Shown piece by piece: positions 45,617 to 54,532 of a DNA stretch of 64,000 nucleotides. Where the stretch lies: the NCBI RefSeq assembly GCF_026126425.1, contig NZ_JAFMPW010000002.1, positions 62,001-126,000 on the forward strand, given 5' to 3'. The notes beneath the pieces were generated by a model. The model worked only from the letters and a program-made list of their open reading frames with translations. It made no database searches and was not told the origin of the DNA. Numbering within the stretch: the stretch's first letter is position 1; the number at the start of each line of letters is the position of its first letter. The DNA comes from Muriicola sp. Z0-33 (GTDB lineage: Bacteria; Bacteroidota; Bacteroidia; Flavobacteriales; Flavobacteriaceae). Both the position numbers and the translations under genes were made by a program.

Positions 45617-45624
45617 TATATTTG
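45617..45624 (+). promoter_or_regulatory. Candidate -7 promoter element of the M13 peptidase gene
   Basis: TATATTTG is a perfect match to the Bacteroidota -7 consensus TAnnTTTG, 18 bases before the ATG at 45643. A good -33 TTTG at 17-23 bases upstream is missing. A stem GTTGC/GCAAC (about 45569-45585) lies upstream. Confidence 0.4.
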
Positions 45625-45642
45625 TGAAAACTACATTATTTT

Positions 45643-47655
45643 ATGAAACATCTTCTATACTGCGCATTATTTCTTGTGCTGCTTGGTGCCTGCAAAAAAG
45701 AAAGTACCCCCGAATTAAAAAAAATAGATTTCTCCGGAATAGACCCTTCCATAAAACCAGGAGATAATTTCTTTGAACATGTAAATAAATCCTGGTATGA
45801 CCAGGCGGTGATCGCGGATGACCAGGTTGGGGTGGGAGCATACCGATTTTTAAATATTCCTCAAAAGAAACTGCTCCAGAAAATTCTGGAAGAACTGTCT
45901 GCAGAAGAGCATGTAGCTGGGAGCAAGGAACAAATGGTAGGAGATTTTTATGCTTCCGGAATGGATACCACGGGTATTAACCAACGCGGGCATGAGCCAA
46001 TTATGCCACGCTTAAAAGAATTGGATGCTGTTGATGATGTTCCGGGCATGATGCGTTTTGTAGCCAATCAGCTTCTGGCCAGTGATTATTCTATAGTAGT
46101 GCCATACGTTTCTCCGGATAATGCTAATAGCAACATTAATATTTTGCATGTTGTACAGTCTGGTCTTGGATTGCCAGACAGGGACTATTACTTTAAAACA
46201 GATTCTTCTACTGTTGCCATTCAGAAGGCTTATAAACAGTACCTTACAACCCTTTTTGAACTAGTTGGAGATAAGGCCGCCAAAGAGAAATCCCAGGTGG
46301 TTTATGCAATTGAGGAGCAGTTAGCGGATGCTCATAAAACCAGGATTGAACGCCGGAATGTAAAAGAGAATTATAATAAGATGTCACTGGCAGAGATAAA
46401 TCAAAATCAGGCGAACATCGGTTGGGATCAACTGTTTGGGCATTTGGGTGTATCACCAGATTCAATAGACATGAAACAGCCTGCTTATTATGACCGGTTA
46501 AATAGCATGCTTAAATCTGTGCCGCTTGCTAATTGGAAGACCTATTTAAAGGCCAATACCATTGCCAACTATGCCAATATTTTAAGCAAGCCATTCCAGG
46601 ATGCCAGTTTTGAGTACTCTAAAGTATTAACAGGCCAATCCGAACAAAAGACCCGTGCTGAGCTCATGGCACAAAATGTGGATCGTCAGATAGGGTTTGC
46701 CCTGGCACAATTGTACGTGCAAAGGTATTTTAACGAAGATGCAAAAAAGAGGGCCAATGAACTGGTAGATAACCTGCAGAAGGCTTTTGAAATAAGGATA
46801 GACCGGCTCGATTGGATGAGCGATAGCACCAAATTAAAGGCTAAAGACAAATTGTATGCTATTACCAAGAAAATAGGCTACCCCGATGTATGGAGAGAAT
46901 ATGATGGGGTGGCCATTGCCAGGGACACCTATTTTGAAAATGTGGTGGCATTGCAGAAGAATAATTTCCAATATAATCTGAAGAAATTTAACCAACCCCC
47001 AAATAAAGAAGAGTGGGGGACTACCCCGCCCACAGTTACAGCTTATTACAATCCTCCTCGAAATGAGATTGTATTTCCGGCGGGGATACTCCAGGATCCT
47101 TATTTTGACCTTTACGCAGATGATGCTATTAATTACGGCGGTATAGGAATGGTTATTGGCCATGAGTTTACCCATGCCTTTGATGATCAGGGTGCCCAGT
47201 ATGATAAAGATGGAAATGTCAATAACTGGTGGACAGAGGAAGATTATGAGAAATTTAAAGCGAAAACTCAGCAGGTGATAGACCGCTACAGTTCATTTTC
47301 TGTCCTGGATAGTGTTCATCTTAAAGGAGCTCTGACGGTTGGTGAAAACACTGCAGATATTGGCGGGATAGCAATAGCCTACGATGCTTTTAAAATGACC
47401 GCACAGGGGCAAGACACCACTCGCATTGATGGTTACACCCCGGATCAGCGTTTCTTTTTATCTATTGCCAGAATTTGGAGGGTAAAGACCAGAGATGAGT
47501 TTATGCGAAATTATGTAACCACCGATCCTCATTCTCCTGCAATATGGAGGGTTAACGGACCTCTGATGAATTTCACCCCCTTTTACGAAGCCTTTGATGT
47601 TCAACCTGGGGATAAGAATTACAAACCCGAATCTGAGCGGATTAAGATATGGTAA
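45643..47655 (+). CDS. M13 family metallopeptidase lipoprotein (PepO/neprilysin-like)
   Basis: A 670-residue peptidase of the neprilysin/endothelin-converting-enzyme family. It is a lipoprotein (lipobox LLGAC). The N-terminal typical start is DPSIKPGDNFFEHVNKSWYD. Zinc ligands are His507 and His511 in VIGHEFTHAFDDQG and Glu568 in ENTADIGG, with VNAYYNP-like substrate strand TAYYNPPRNEIVFPAGIL before them and a final NFTPFYEAFDVQPGD. It cleaves peptides at hydrophobic residues. It appears monocistronic. Confidence 0.95.
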   Translation: MKHLLYCALFLVLLGACKKESTPELKKIDFSGIDPSIKPGDNFFEHVNKSWYDQAVIADDQVGVGAYRFLNIPQKKLLQKILEELSAEEHVAGSKEQMVGDFYASGMDTTGINQRGHEPIMPRLKELDAVDDVPGMMRFVANQLLASDYSIVVPYVSPDNANSNINILHVVQSGLGLPDRDYYFKTDSSTVAIQKAYKQYLTTLFELVGDKAAKEKSQVVYAIEEQLADAHKTRIERRNVKENYNKMSLAEINQNQANIGWDQLFGHLGVSPDSIDMKQPAYYDRLNSMLKSVPLANWKTYLKANTIANYANILSKPFQDASFEYSKVLTGQSEQKTRAELMAQNVDRQIGFALAQLYVQRYFNEDAKKRANELVDNLQKAFEIRIDRLDWMSDSTKLKAKDKLYAITKKIGYPDVWREYDGVAIARDTYFENVVALQKNNFQYNLKKFNQPPNKEEWGTTPPTVTAYYNPPRNEIVFPAGILQDPYFDLYADDAINYGGIGMVIGHEFTHAFDDQGAQYDKDGNVNNWWTEEDYEKFKAKTQQVIDRYSSFSVLDSVHLKGALTVGENTADIGGIAIAYDAFKMTAQGQDTTRIDGYTPDQRFFLSIARIWRVKTRDEFMRNYVTTDPHSPAIWRVNGPLMNFTPFYEAFDVQPGDKNYKPESERIKIW

Positions 47656-48029
47656 TGCAGTAAGAAGTCTTTATTAATTTTACCCTTATGAGTAGCATTC
47701 TGTTATGAAGCATTATCTCGAGGTAATTTTTATAAGGGGCTCATCTTAACGCATAAATTCTAGATTGTATGAGAGAAGAAGTAGTCAGGACCAAAGAAGT
47801 ATATAAAAGTTGCTTCTTTGTGGGTTGTGCCGCGGTTATTATCTTTATTTTAATTGCGGTTATTTATTTCTTTCTATGGCCATATTCTTTAGAATAGCAG
47901 TATGCACTATAACTATGGGAGGATTACTTTCTGAGAGGAGAACGAAAGCCTGCATATTCATTCATTTTCATTAAAATTCCTATCTTCAAAAAATCGAAAA
48001 CAAACTTCAACCAACCATAATTCTTTAGC
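47656..48029. other. Intergenic region with a 42-residue miniprotein
   Basis: The only supported element is the small membrane frame at 47769-47897. No terminator or promoter is clear. Confidence 0.5.
47769..47897 (+). CDS. 42-residue single-span membrane miniprotein
   Basis: The frame starts ATGAGAGAAGAAGTA and encodes a basic/acidic head (MREEVVRTKEVYKS) followed by one hydrophobic segment (about residues 15-37, including AAVIIFILIAVIYFFLW) and a short PYSLE tail. It has a clear positive-inside pattern with the head likely cytosolic. It lies 113 bases after the M13 gene. Function unknown. Confidence 0.55.
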   Translation: MREEVVRTKEVYKSCFFVGCAAVIIFILIAVIYFFLWPYSLE

Positions 48030-49583
48030 ATGTACCCACCAAACTTTATTAATGCATCATATTCATTTTTTGCCAATATGATGGTACAGGATCCTGAAAC
48101 CGGATTAGGCAATAGATTTGTTTTTATTCTTGTTGCGATAGGTATTGCCTATGTTTCCAGGTTCTTCTTACTTAAAAGGATGAACCACTGGATGATGTCT
48201 GCCTCCGAGAAAGCAGTTATTGAGGAAAAGGAAAACAACACTCCTGAAGTTAAAAACAGCTCAGGCATCAGCTTTAATATGCTGGATACCAATGCAGATT
48301 TTAGCAGTACCGCGGTAGACAGAGAAACAATGGTTAGCAGAGCCAAAAAGGGTATGACCCAGCATTTTAAGCTCGATTTGCTAATTGTTGTAATCTATGC
48401 CATAGCAGGTTTAATTGTTTATATGGAGGCATTCACCGGATACGAGAATTACGTTTTAATTACCGGGTATGAAAATGCCGAAGGCTTATATATAGAGACA
48501 TTAAAACGGGGAATGTTTTATTTTCTGTATTTGGGCCTCTTCCTTGTTTGGGTAGTTATGAGGTATATTGGTTTCAGACATCAGTTTAAGGCCTACCAGG
48601 AAGGAATATTTGGACTAATATCTCCGTTGTGGAAATTTGTATTTGCGGTATTTCAGTCGAGGTGGTATATGTTGTTGGCGGCAGTAGTCTTGTTGAATTC
48701 TTTTGTGAATGGTGCCTTTGCCACCATTGCAGGTCTTACAAGCGAAGGGTTGACGATGCTCTTCCCGGTGTTGCTGCATATTGTTATAATATTGCGAGTC
48801 AGGGGCCGGGCTAAAAAACGCCCTAATCTTAAGCTTCTTATTCTAAGGGTATTCCTGATCAATAAAACTTCTATGTTTACTTTTTCAAGACTGGCCAGGT
48901 TCTGGAAACATTTTGGCGCGTACTTTACTGTGGCAGACCCATCATTTTACAAGGTCTATTGGAAAAGAAGGTTTAACCATGTGTTTCCTGTATTTATTGT
49001 GCTGTTATTTTTAGTCTATACCCAAATAGAGAACTCTATGTCCGATTCTGGTTCGGGTTCTCCTTTTGGCCCATTTCTGTTCTTACTTTTTATTGGGGCT
49101 TTGATATTTATTGTTATTAGTGTTAAACGCCTGAAGTCTAATTTTGTGAGTGATAAGGTTGCACTAGAGAAAGAGCTTAACAAACTGGAAATGCAACCGG
49201 TAAAACTAGACAATACATTTAAAGAAAAACCCATGTCTTGTTATGACAATACCTGGAAGCTTACGGTAGAACGGCTGGTTGTAACAGCCAATGTGGTGCT
49301 GATGGATTTGAGGGGCTTTTCGGAAAAAAATAAAGGTTGTGAATACGAAGTAAATCTATTGTTAAATACAGTGCGTTTAGATAATATTTTGTTCCTGGGA
49401 TACCCCGATGCCATTTCATTAATTAAAGATGTGATAAATAAAAAGTTTTCAACCCTGGATAAGGACTCTCCTAATGCGGCACTGGTAAATCCGGTGGCCA
49501 CTATCTTTGAGGTACATAAGGAAAACAACAAGGAAACACAGCAGATAATGGATGTGTTAATAGCGAAAGCCCTTGCGGAATAG
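48030..49583 (+). CDS. Multi-pass membrane protein with a cytosolic DLRGF domain
   Basis: A 517-residue membrane protein of unknown function. Hydrophobic segments lie near residues 29-48, 115-133, 165-185, 205-260 and 325-370. The N-terminal part (TGLGNRFVFILVAIGIAYVSRF) may be a first membrane span. The last ~120 residues form a soluble domain whose signature reads TVERLVVTANVVLMDLRGFS followed by NKGCEYEVNLLLN, apparently a Rossmann-like strand-loop-helix. I recall similar C-terminal domains in other bacterial membrane proteins but cannot name a function. It is monocistronic. Confidence 0.75.
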   Translation: MYPPNFINASYSFFANMMVQDPETGLGNRFVFILVAIGIAYVSRFFLLKRMNHWMMSASEKAVIEEKENNTPEVKNSSGISFNMLDTNADFSSTAVDRETMVSRAKKGMTQHFKLDLLIVVIYAIAGLIVYMEAFTGYENYVLITGYENAEGLYIETLKRGMFYFLYLGLFLVWVVMRYIGFRHQFKAYQEGIFGLISPLWKFVFAVFQSRWYMLLAAVVLLNSFVNGAFATIAGLTSEGLTMLFPVLLHIVIILRVRGRAKKRPNLKLLILRVFLINKTSMFTFSRLARFWKHFGAYFTVADPSFYKVYWKRRFNHVFPVFIVLLFLVYTQIENSMSDSGSGSPFGPFLFLLFIGALIFIVISVKRLKSNFVSDKVALEKELNKLEMQPVKLDNTFKEKPMSCYDNTWKLTVERLVVTANVVLMDLRGFSEKNKGCEYEVNLLLNTVRLDNILFLGYPDAISLIKDVINKKFSTLDKDSPNAALVNPVATIFEVHKENNKETQQIMDVLIAKALAE

Positions 49584-49766
49584 GGTGTTCTTGTTATTTG
49601 GTGTTATGTGCAGACAAAGATTGCTTATGATTAAAATACTTTTCTACTATCCCAATTTTTCAATACTTCTAAAGTAATTTAATACTGACGGAATTATCAT
49701 TTAAACAGCTTTTACGATATATAAGGTCTTATTTAGCCCAAAATCTAATAAGTAATCTTAATTATC

Positions 49767-50858
49767 ATGTTGAAAAAATATCCGATTTTAAAATGGACCT
49801 TAATCACCATTACTGGTTTAATTGTTCTTCTCTTTTCCTTTGGACTCTGGTTTAAAGGTTTAATTCCTCCAAGTGACAAACAAATAGGGAACACCCTGGT
49901 AGAAAACCTTCCGTATGTATCTGAAAATGTTCCTCAGACAAGGGGAAAGATACTTGCTGTGGTGACCAGTACAGATCTTATGGGTAGCAGTGGAAAAACT
50001 ACTGGCTATGAGTTAACTGAACTGGCCCGCGCCTATTATGTTTTTAAAGCCAACGGTTTTGAGGTAGATGTCGCAAGCCCAAAAGGAGGGAAACCGCCTG
50101 TGGTTATAGATGATGAAGATATGGGCGCCTATGATTTCGCGTTTCTAAATGATTCGAATGCCCAGAAGAAGGCAAATAACACCATTGCCATAGAGGAAGT
50201 GGTTGAAGAGGATTATGAAGCGGTCTTCTTTGTTGGGGGTAAAGGGGCCATGTTTGATTTTCCTGAAAACAAAAAGATTCAAAGTATTATAAGAAACTAC
50301 TATCAGAACAACAAAGTGGTAGGAGCTGTATGCCATGGCCCGGCCGCCCTGGTGAACGTTACCTTAGAGAATGGCAAATCTATTCTGGAGAATAAAACCG
50401 TGAGTAGTTTTACCAATGAAGAGGAGCTCTTATTAATTCCTGATGCAGCATCTATATTCCCCTTTCTTTTACAAGATAAGTTAACCTCAAGAGGGGCGCG
50501 CTTTAGTGCCGGGGCTATGTACCTTGAAAAAATGAGTCATGACCAGAATTTGGTCACAGGTCAGAATCCCTGGTCTGTTTGGGCAGTGGCCGAAACTATG
50601 GTAAAGCAATTGGGATATACCCCAAAGTACCGTGAAATTACTGATGAGGAAAATGCGGTGAAAGTCCTGAATGCCTATCATGAGCAAGGTACCGAAGAGG
50701 CCAGAACAATGCTAAGAGAAATGGCGGGTAATGCTAATACCCCTGTTAACCGGGTACTGATTGCAAAACACGGTATCATTGCGGTAATGAAAGGCAATGT
50801 TGGAGGGTTCTATGATCTTATCGGTCTGGTTTCTTTTGCCAAAAAAATGGAAGGCTAG
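49767..50858 (+). CDS. Membrane-anchored DJ-1/PfpI family protein
   Basis: A 363-residue protein of the class I glutamine amidotransferase-like (DJ-1/PfpI, Hsp31) group with an N-terminal membrane anchor (LITITGLIVLLFSFGLWF). Family landmarks are GGKGAMFDFPE and the nucleophile elbow VGAVCHGPAAL (Cys189-His190), followed by VSSFTNEEE. Members are glyoxalases, chaperones or deglycases; without tests the activity is unknown. It has a C-terminal extension after the domain (about residues 265-363). It is followed after 37 bases by a membrane AraC regulator on the same strand. Confidence 0.9.
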   Translation: MLKKYPILKWTLITITGLIVLLFSFGLWFKGLIPPSDKQIGNTLVENLPYVSENVPQTRGKILAVVTSTDLMGSSGKTTGYELTELARAYYVFKANGFEVDVASPKGGKPPVVIDDEDMGAYDFAFLNDSNAQKKANNTIAIEEVVEEDYEAVFFVGGKGAMFDFPENKKIQSIIRNYYQNNKVVGAVCHGPAALVNVTLENGKSILENKTVSSFTNEEELLLIPDAASIFPFLLQDKLTSRGARFSAGAMYLEKMSHDQNLVTGQNPWSVWAVAETMVKQLGYTPKYREITDEENAVKVLNAYHEQGTEEARTMLREMAGNANTPVNRVLIAKHGIIAVMKGNVGGFYDLIGLVSFAKKMEG

Positions 50859-50895
50859 CGGATAGATTATAGTTAAATTTGGGAAAAATAGGCAG

Positions 50896-51945
50896 TTGGG
50901 GTTTTCAGATATACTTCTTATACTAATCAGTAGTGCCGGGCTTTTGCATGGAGTATTTTTTGCAAGCTATCTCTGTTTTTTTAATAAGAAAAGAACACTC
51001 CCTAACCTGTTACTGGGATTGGTACTGGTTTTCATGGCCTTCAGGATCGGGAAATCTGTCATGCTGTATTTTGGAGATGAATTGGAGCCGCTGTTTATTT
51101 TTGCCGGATTATCCCTGCTTCTTGTTATAGGGCCCTTATTGCGATGGTATGTATTAACAATGACCAGGGCACATTTTAGGATCCCCAGGAATTTCCTGGC
51201 AGAACTGGTGCCGTTTATACTGGTTTTGGTTATGAGTTTTTTTATCACCAAAGATTGGTTTGATGAAAACAACAAACAGGCTGTAATCGTCTTTGCCAGT
51301 AGTATAATCTTCATCTACCTGCATTTGGCTTTTTACATATTAATGAGCGCCCGTATGGTAAAGAAAATTGCCATTGACCATCCGAAGGCTCAACGCACAA
51401 AATCACAAACCGCCCTGCTGAAATGGTTAAGGTTATTGTTGGTGGGTTTTGTGTTTATATGGGGATCGTATGTCCTGAATATTATTGAAGACACAGTGCC
51501 CTATATCGTAGGTCCTATTGTGTATTCTTTAGTCATCTATTATTTAAGTTACCAGGCCTTCAGGCTGAAGGCCACCCAGATAGACGGCGAAGTATTTGCC
51601 AAAAACGACAATGCTATTTTGTTTGAAGAGATTACCGGGATTATGCAAGAAAAAAAGATCTACCTGGAATCCGATGTTTCCCTGGGCAGTTTAAGTGCCC
51701 TTCTTGAAAAAAGCACCCAGAAGACCTCGGAGGCTATTAACCAGTATGCCAAACAGAATTTTAATGATTTTATAAACTACTACCGCATTCAGCATGCAAA
51801 AAGTCTGTTGCTAGATGGGCATGCAGAAAAGTATACCATTTCTTCTATCGCCTTTGATATAGGGTTCAGCAGTTTATCTTCCTTTAATACCGCCTTTAAA
51901 AAGTTTGAAGGGATTACACCTTCGGCGTATCGGAAAAGGGGTTGA
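50896..51945 (+). CDS. Membrane AraC-family regulator (7TM-type sensor)
   Basis: A 349-residue protein with about seven hydrophobic segments in the first ~230 residues (LLILISSAGLLHGVFFASYLCF, LLNLL-type helices) and a C-terminal AraC DNA-binding domain (LSALLEKSTQKTSEAINQYA, IAFDIGFSSLSSFNTAFKKF, GITPSAYRKRG). This architecture of membrane-embedded AraC regulators is typical of Bacteroidota. The start is a TTG, since no ATG is available before the first membrane span. It lies 37 bases after the DJ-1/PfpI gene, so it is probably in the same operon and may sense a membrane-related signal. Confidence 0.87.
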   Translation: MGFSDILLILISSAGLLHGVFFASYLCFFNKKRTLPNLLLGLVLVFMAFRIGKSVMLYFGDELEPLFIFAGLSLLLVIGPLLRWYVLTMTRAHFRIPRNFLAELVPFILVLVMSFFITKDWFDENNKQAVIVFASSIIFIYLHLAFYILMSARMVKKIAIDHPKAQRTKSQTALLKWLRLLLVGFVFIWGSYVLNIIEDTVPYIVGPIVYSLVIYYLSYQAFRLKATQIDGEVFAKNDNAILFEEITGIMQEKKIYLESDVSLGSLSALLEKSTQKTSEAINQYAKQNFNDFINYYRIQHAKSLLLDGHAEKYTISSIAFDIGFSSLSSFNTAFKKFEGITPSAYRKRG

Positions 51946-52017
51946 TAGTGGTGAGCTGTCCTGGTAGGATTAGATTCACTCCTAATAAATCAGTTATAAT
52001 AGCTAGCATATTTTTGT

Positions 52018-54258
52018 CTATTCTCGTCCTAAGGCCGTCGCGCTTTTCACTATGTCCTCATAAACCATTCTGCCTTCTTCAATGATCCTGAGCACTTCTG
52101 TTTTTTGATTTTCATTATCAAATAACCCTTTCGTTTTAACCCAATCGGCCAGACGATCTGTAATTTGTATAAATTTTTTGGCCGGTTCAGCCTGGCCTGC
52201 GGGTCTTCCTTCCATATTAATATATACAGGATTAGAATGTGCCCCCTGGCACCGTACCGCTAACCATCCAGAATCTTTTAAATTTACCTGAATAGAGGTC
52301 TGAGAAGTTTTAAGTATGACTTTCCCATTATATACTACTTCAACGGGCAATGCACCGTTCGGACTAAGTGCCTGGGCCTTTATCTCAAAAACAGTCTGTT
52401 CATTTTTAACATCCAGAGTACTCCCGGGATGCTCACCATTAACACTAAAAAACAACATGGGCCCGCGGGTGATAAAACTGTTTCCCTCTCGCAATCTTTT
52501 TCTCCAGTTATCCATGGTAAATTTTTGCTCTCCTAAATAAACATAGACCCTGGGCGTATCTTTCAGGAACCAGTCGGGGCCTGCCGTGGCCGGAATCTTA
52601 AATCCGCAATTGAGAAGATCATACCAGACATCGGTTTGCCCGCCATTGCCTTCAATTTCTGCTATTTGAATTTTTCCAAGCGCAACATCCACCGGCATTT
52701 CAAAGCCGGTTGAAGGCCAACCAGCCTTTATCTGTCCAATCTTATTTGCCCTGAAAACACCGAAATGTGCGGCAATAGTATTTGCACCCTGTGCCAGAGC
52801 CTTATCTAGAATAGTGGCATTGGCAGGATAATCGGGACCTCCAACTTCCCCCAGTGCCCCTGTACTGATGGGTTGTATCAAAGAGCCAAGTCCAAGAAAA
52901 GCAAGATGCCCATAGGGGTTGTTTCTAAACTCTTCCCCGTAGCTGATATGATGCTCCTCAGTGCTAAAAGCGTCTCTGGGACCCATCGGATACTCATTGG
53001 CATATATGGCATGTGTGTTCCATTCCCCTTTAAGGGTTAATATATACGAAGCTTTTAAATCTTCTGCCCGTGAAACCAGCGGCCAATACTGACTAAATTG
53101 TACCGGACTTCCTAAATCTGTGGTATGGATATGGGTCTGTCCGGAATACCAACCCAAATGGGGCATATTAATCCAGCGCTCCATAGCCACATTTACTTTT
53201 CCGTCTTCCGGGATTTGTAATTCTAAAGGCTTGTATTCAAATCCGTGATAGATCCTGGCCGTCTTCCCTTTGGGACTGGTTCCTAATTTTCCTTCACCCT
53301 CCAAATAGAAAAATGGGCCCGGCTGATTTTCCCAAAGGGTAGTGTTCCAGCCTACTTTCCTGTTTCGATCAACCGCATAGTAAGCCCCCTGGATTGGAGT
53401 CCAATATTTGTTGTCCCTGGCATCACTGACTTCCACCCTTACCGCTAAGGGCTCACCACTCTCTTTGTCTGTAATATTAAAATCAATGACCTCTTTAAAG
53501 GAGGAATCTGTTTTAGTAACACTATCAACATCAGATGGTAAGTTTACATGTGTCAGATTATCGTTTGAAGGCAGCAAGGTATATCTGTTATCGCGCTGGG
53601 GAGTTCCGTCTAGTTTAATCAGGGCTGTAGCGATATTTCCATTACCGTCATTTATGCTCAGTGAACTGGTCGTCAGCGTTTGGTTTAATGGCGCGAACAC
53701 TACAAATGTATATCTGGTGGCATTGGCGGCTATCGAAATATTTTTGTTCCAAAATAATATTTCATCGCTTGCAGCGCTATTCAAATTTACATTGGCTACT
53801 GTATTTCTATTGTTCTGTATTTCCACCAGCAAGACTTTAAAGTGCTGTAGCTGAACGGCTATAACAGGAGCATCCCAATCGCTGCTTATAGATTGGTCCA
53901 GGCTAAATCTGATAGCCGGCTGGTTTTGCACTAAATCTGCAAAGTACTTTCGGCATTCCTCCATGAGTTGTCCCTGCTTGGCCTTGGTCTTGGCAATCTG
54001 CTCCATCACGTCTTCAGAGTTGATCAGTAAATCCTGATCATCTGTAAGTCTTCGTATTGTCCAGGATTCGTATTTGAGTTCTTGCCAGGTTTTGAATATT
54101 TCAGCGGCCCGGGAATCCTCTATCCGCAGCAGTTGTATTGCCATTAGGTAGTCGTTCAATTCTGCAAGATCTGCATCATGGTGCCCATCATGAGCCAATG
54201 CAAAAAGATTAAAGACGAAGGAGAATACCAATGAAAGGATGACGATTCGTGTTTTCAT
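52018..54258 (-). CDS. Exported CehA/McbA-type metallohydrolase
   Basis: A 746-residue exported protein with a His-rich signal exit (LAHDGHHDAD). Residues ~20-340 are a beta-rich N-terminal part. The metal core begins at residues 370-380 with MPHLGWYSGQTHIHTT, carrying His376-x-His378 as in the CehA/McbA (PHP-like) family. Further landmarks are THAIYANEYPMG, GANTIAAHFG and KIPATAGPDWF. The C-terminal ~60 residues are predicted to be helical. Family members hydrolyse diverse phosphate or carbamate esters. No operon partner is visible. Confidence 0.85.
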   Translation of the reverse strand: MKTRIVILSLVFSFVFNLFALAHDGHHDADLAELNDYLMAIQLLRIEDSRAAEIFKTWQELKYESWTIRRLTDDQDLLINSEDVMEQIAKTKAKQGQLMEECRKYFADLVQNQPAIRFSLDQSISSDWDAPVIAVQLQHFKVLLVEIQNNRNTVANVNLNSAASDEILFWNKNISIAANATRYTFVVFAPLNQTLTTSSLSINDGNGNIATALIKLDGTPQRDNRYTLLPSNDNLTHVNLPSDVDSVTKTDSSFKEVIDFNITDKESGEPLAVRVEVSDARDNKYWTPIQGAYYAVDRNRKVGWNTTLWENQPGPFFYLEGEGKLGTSPKGKTARIYHGFEYKPLELQIPEDGKVNVAMERWINMPHLGWYSGQTHIHTTDLGSPVQFSQYWPLVSRAEDLKASYILTLKGEWNTHAIYANEYPMGPRDAFSTEEHHISYGEEFRNNPYGHLAFLGLGSLIQPISTGALGEVGGPDYPANATILDKALAQGANTIAAHFGVFRANKIGQIKAGWPSTGFEMPVDVALGKIQIAEIEGNGGQTDVWYDLLNCGFKIPATAGPDWFLKDTPRVYVYLGEQKFTMDNWRKRLREGNSFITRGPMLFFSVNGEHPGSTLDVKNEQTVFEIKAQALSPNGALPVEVVYNGKVILKTSQTSIQVNLKDSGWLAVRCQGAHSNPVYINMEGRPAGQAEPAKKFIQITDRLADWVKTKGLFDNENQKTEVLRIIEEGRMVYEDIVKSATALGRE

Positions 54259-54457
54259 TTTGCGCTATTTATCGTTGTGCTTTCAAGGGGGTAAGGCCCA
54301 TGAGCATCAATTTTATATTCAATAATTAAAATAGTGATTTTTAATTTTAAGACAAGGCAATTGCCAGTGTATTTGCCTGACCTACAAAAACTATAATGAA
54401 ATATGACGTTCAATTAAATAAGTGAATTTGGATGTTTGGTCTCAATAAATGGATGCA

Positions 54458-54492
54458 TTTGATACGTCATTGACAAAATCCTTATATCTTTA
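54458..54492 (+). promoter_or_regulatory. Candidate promoter of serine dehydratase operon
   Basis: TTTG (54458-54461) and TATCTTTA (54485-54492), spaced by 23 bases, fit the flavobacterial -33 TTTG / -7 TAnnTTTG pattern. A start of transcription near 54498 would give a ~35-base leader to the ATG at 54533. Confidence 0.4.
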
Positions 54493-54532
54493 TTAAACCC
54501 TTGATTTTCAAATATGAATTGAAATTCGCCAA

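Noticed and set aside
45576-45767. 63-codon frame overlapping the M13 start
   Set aside because: It overlaps the well-supported M13 signal peptide in another frame.
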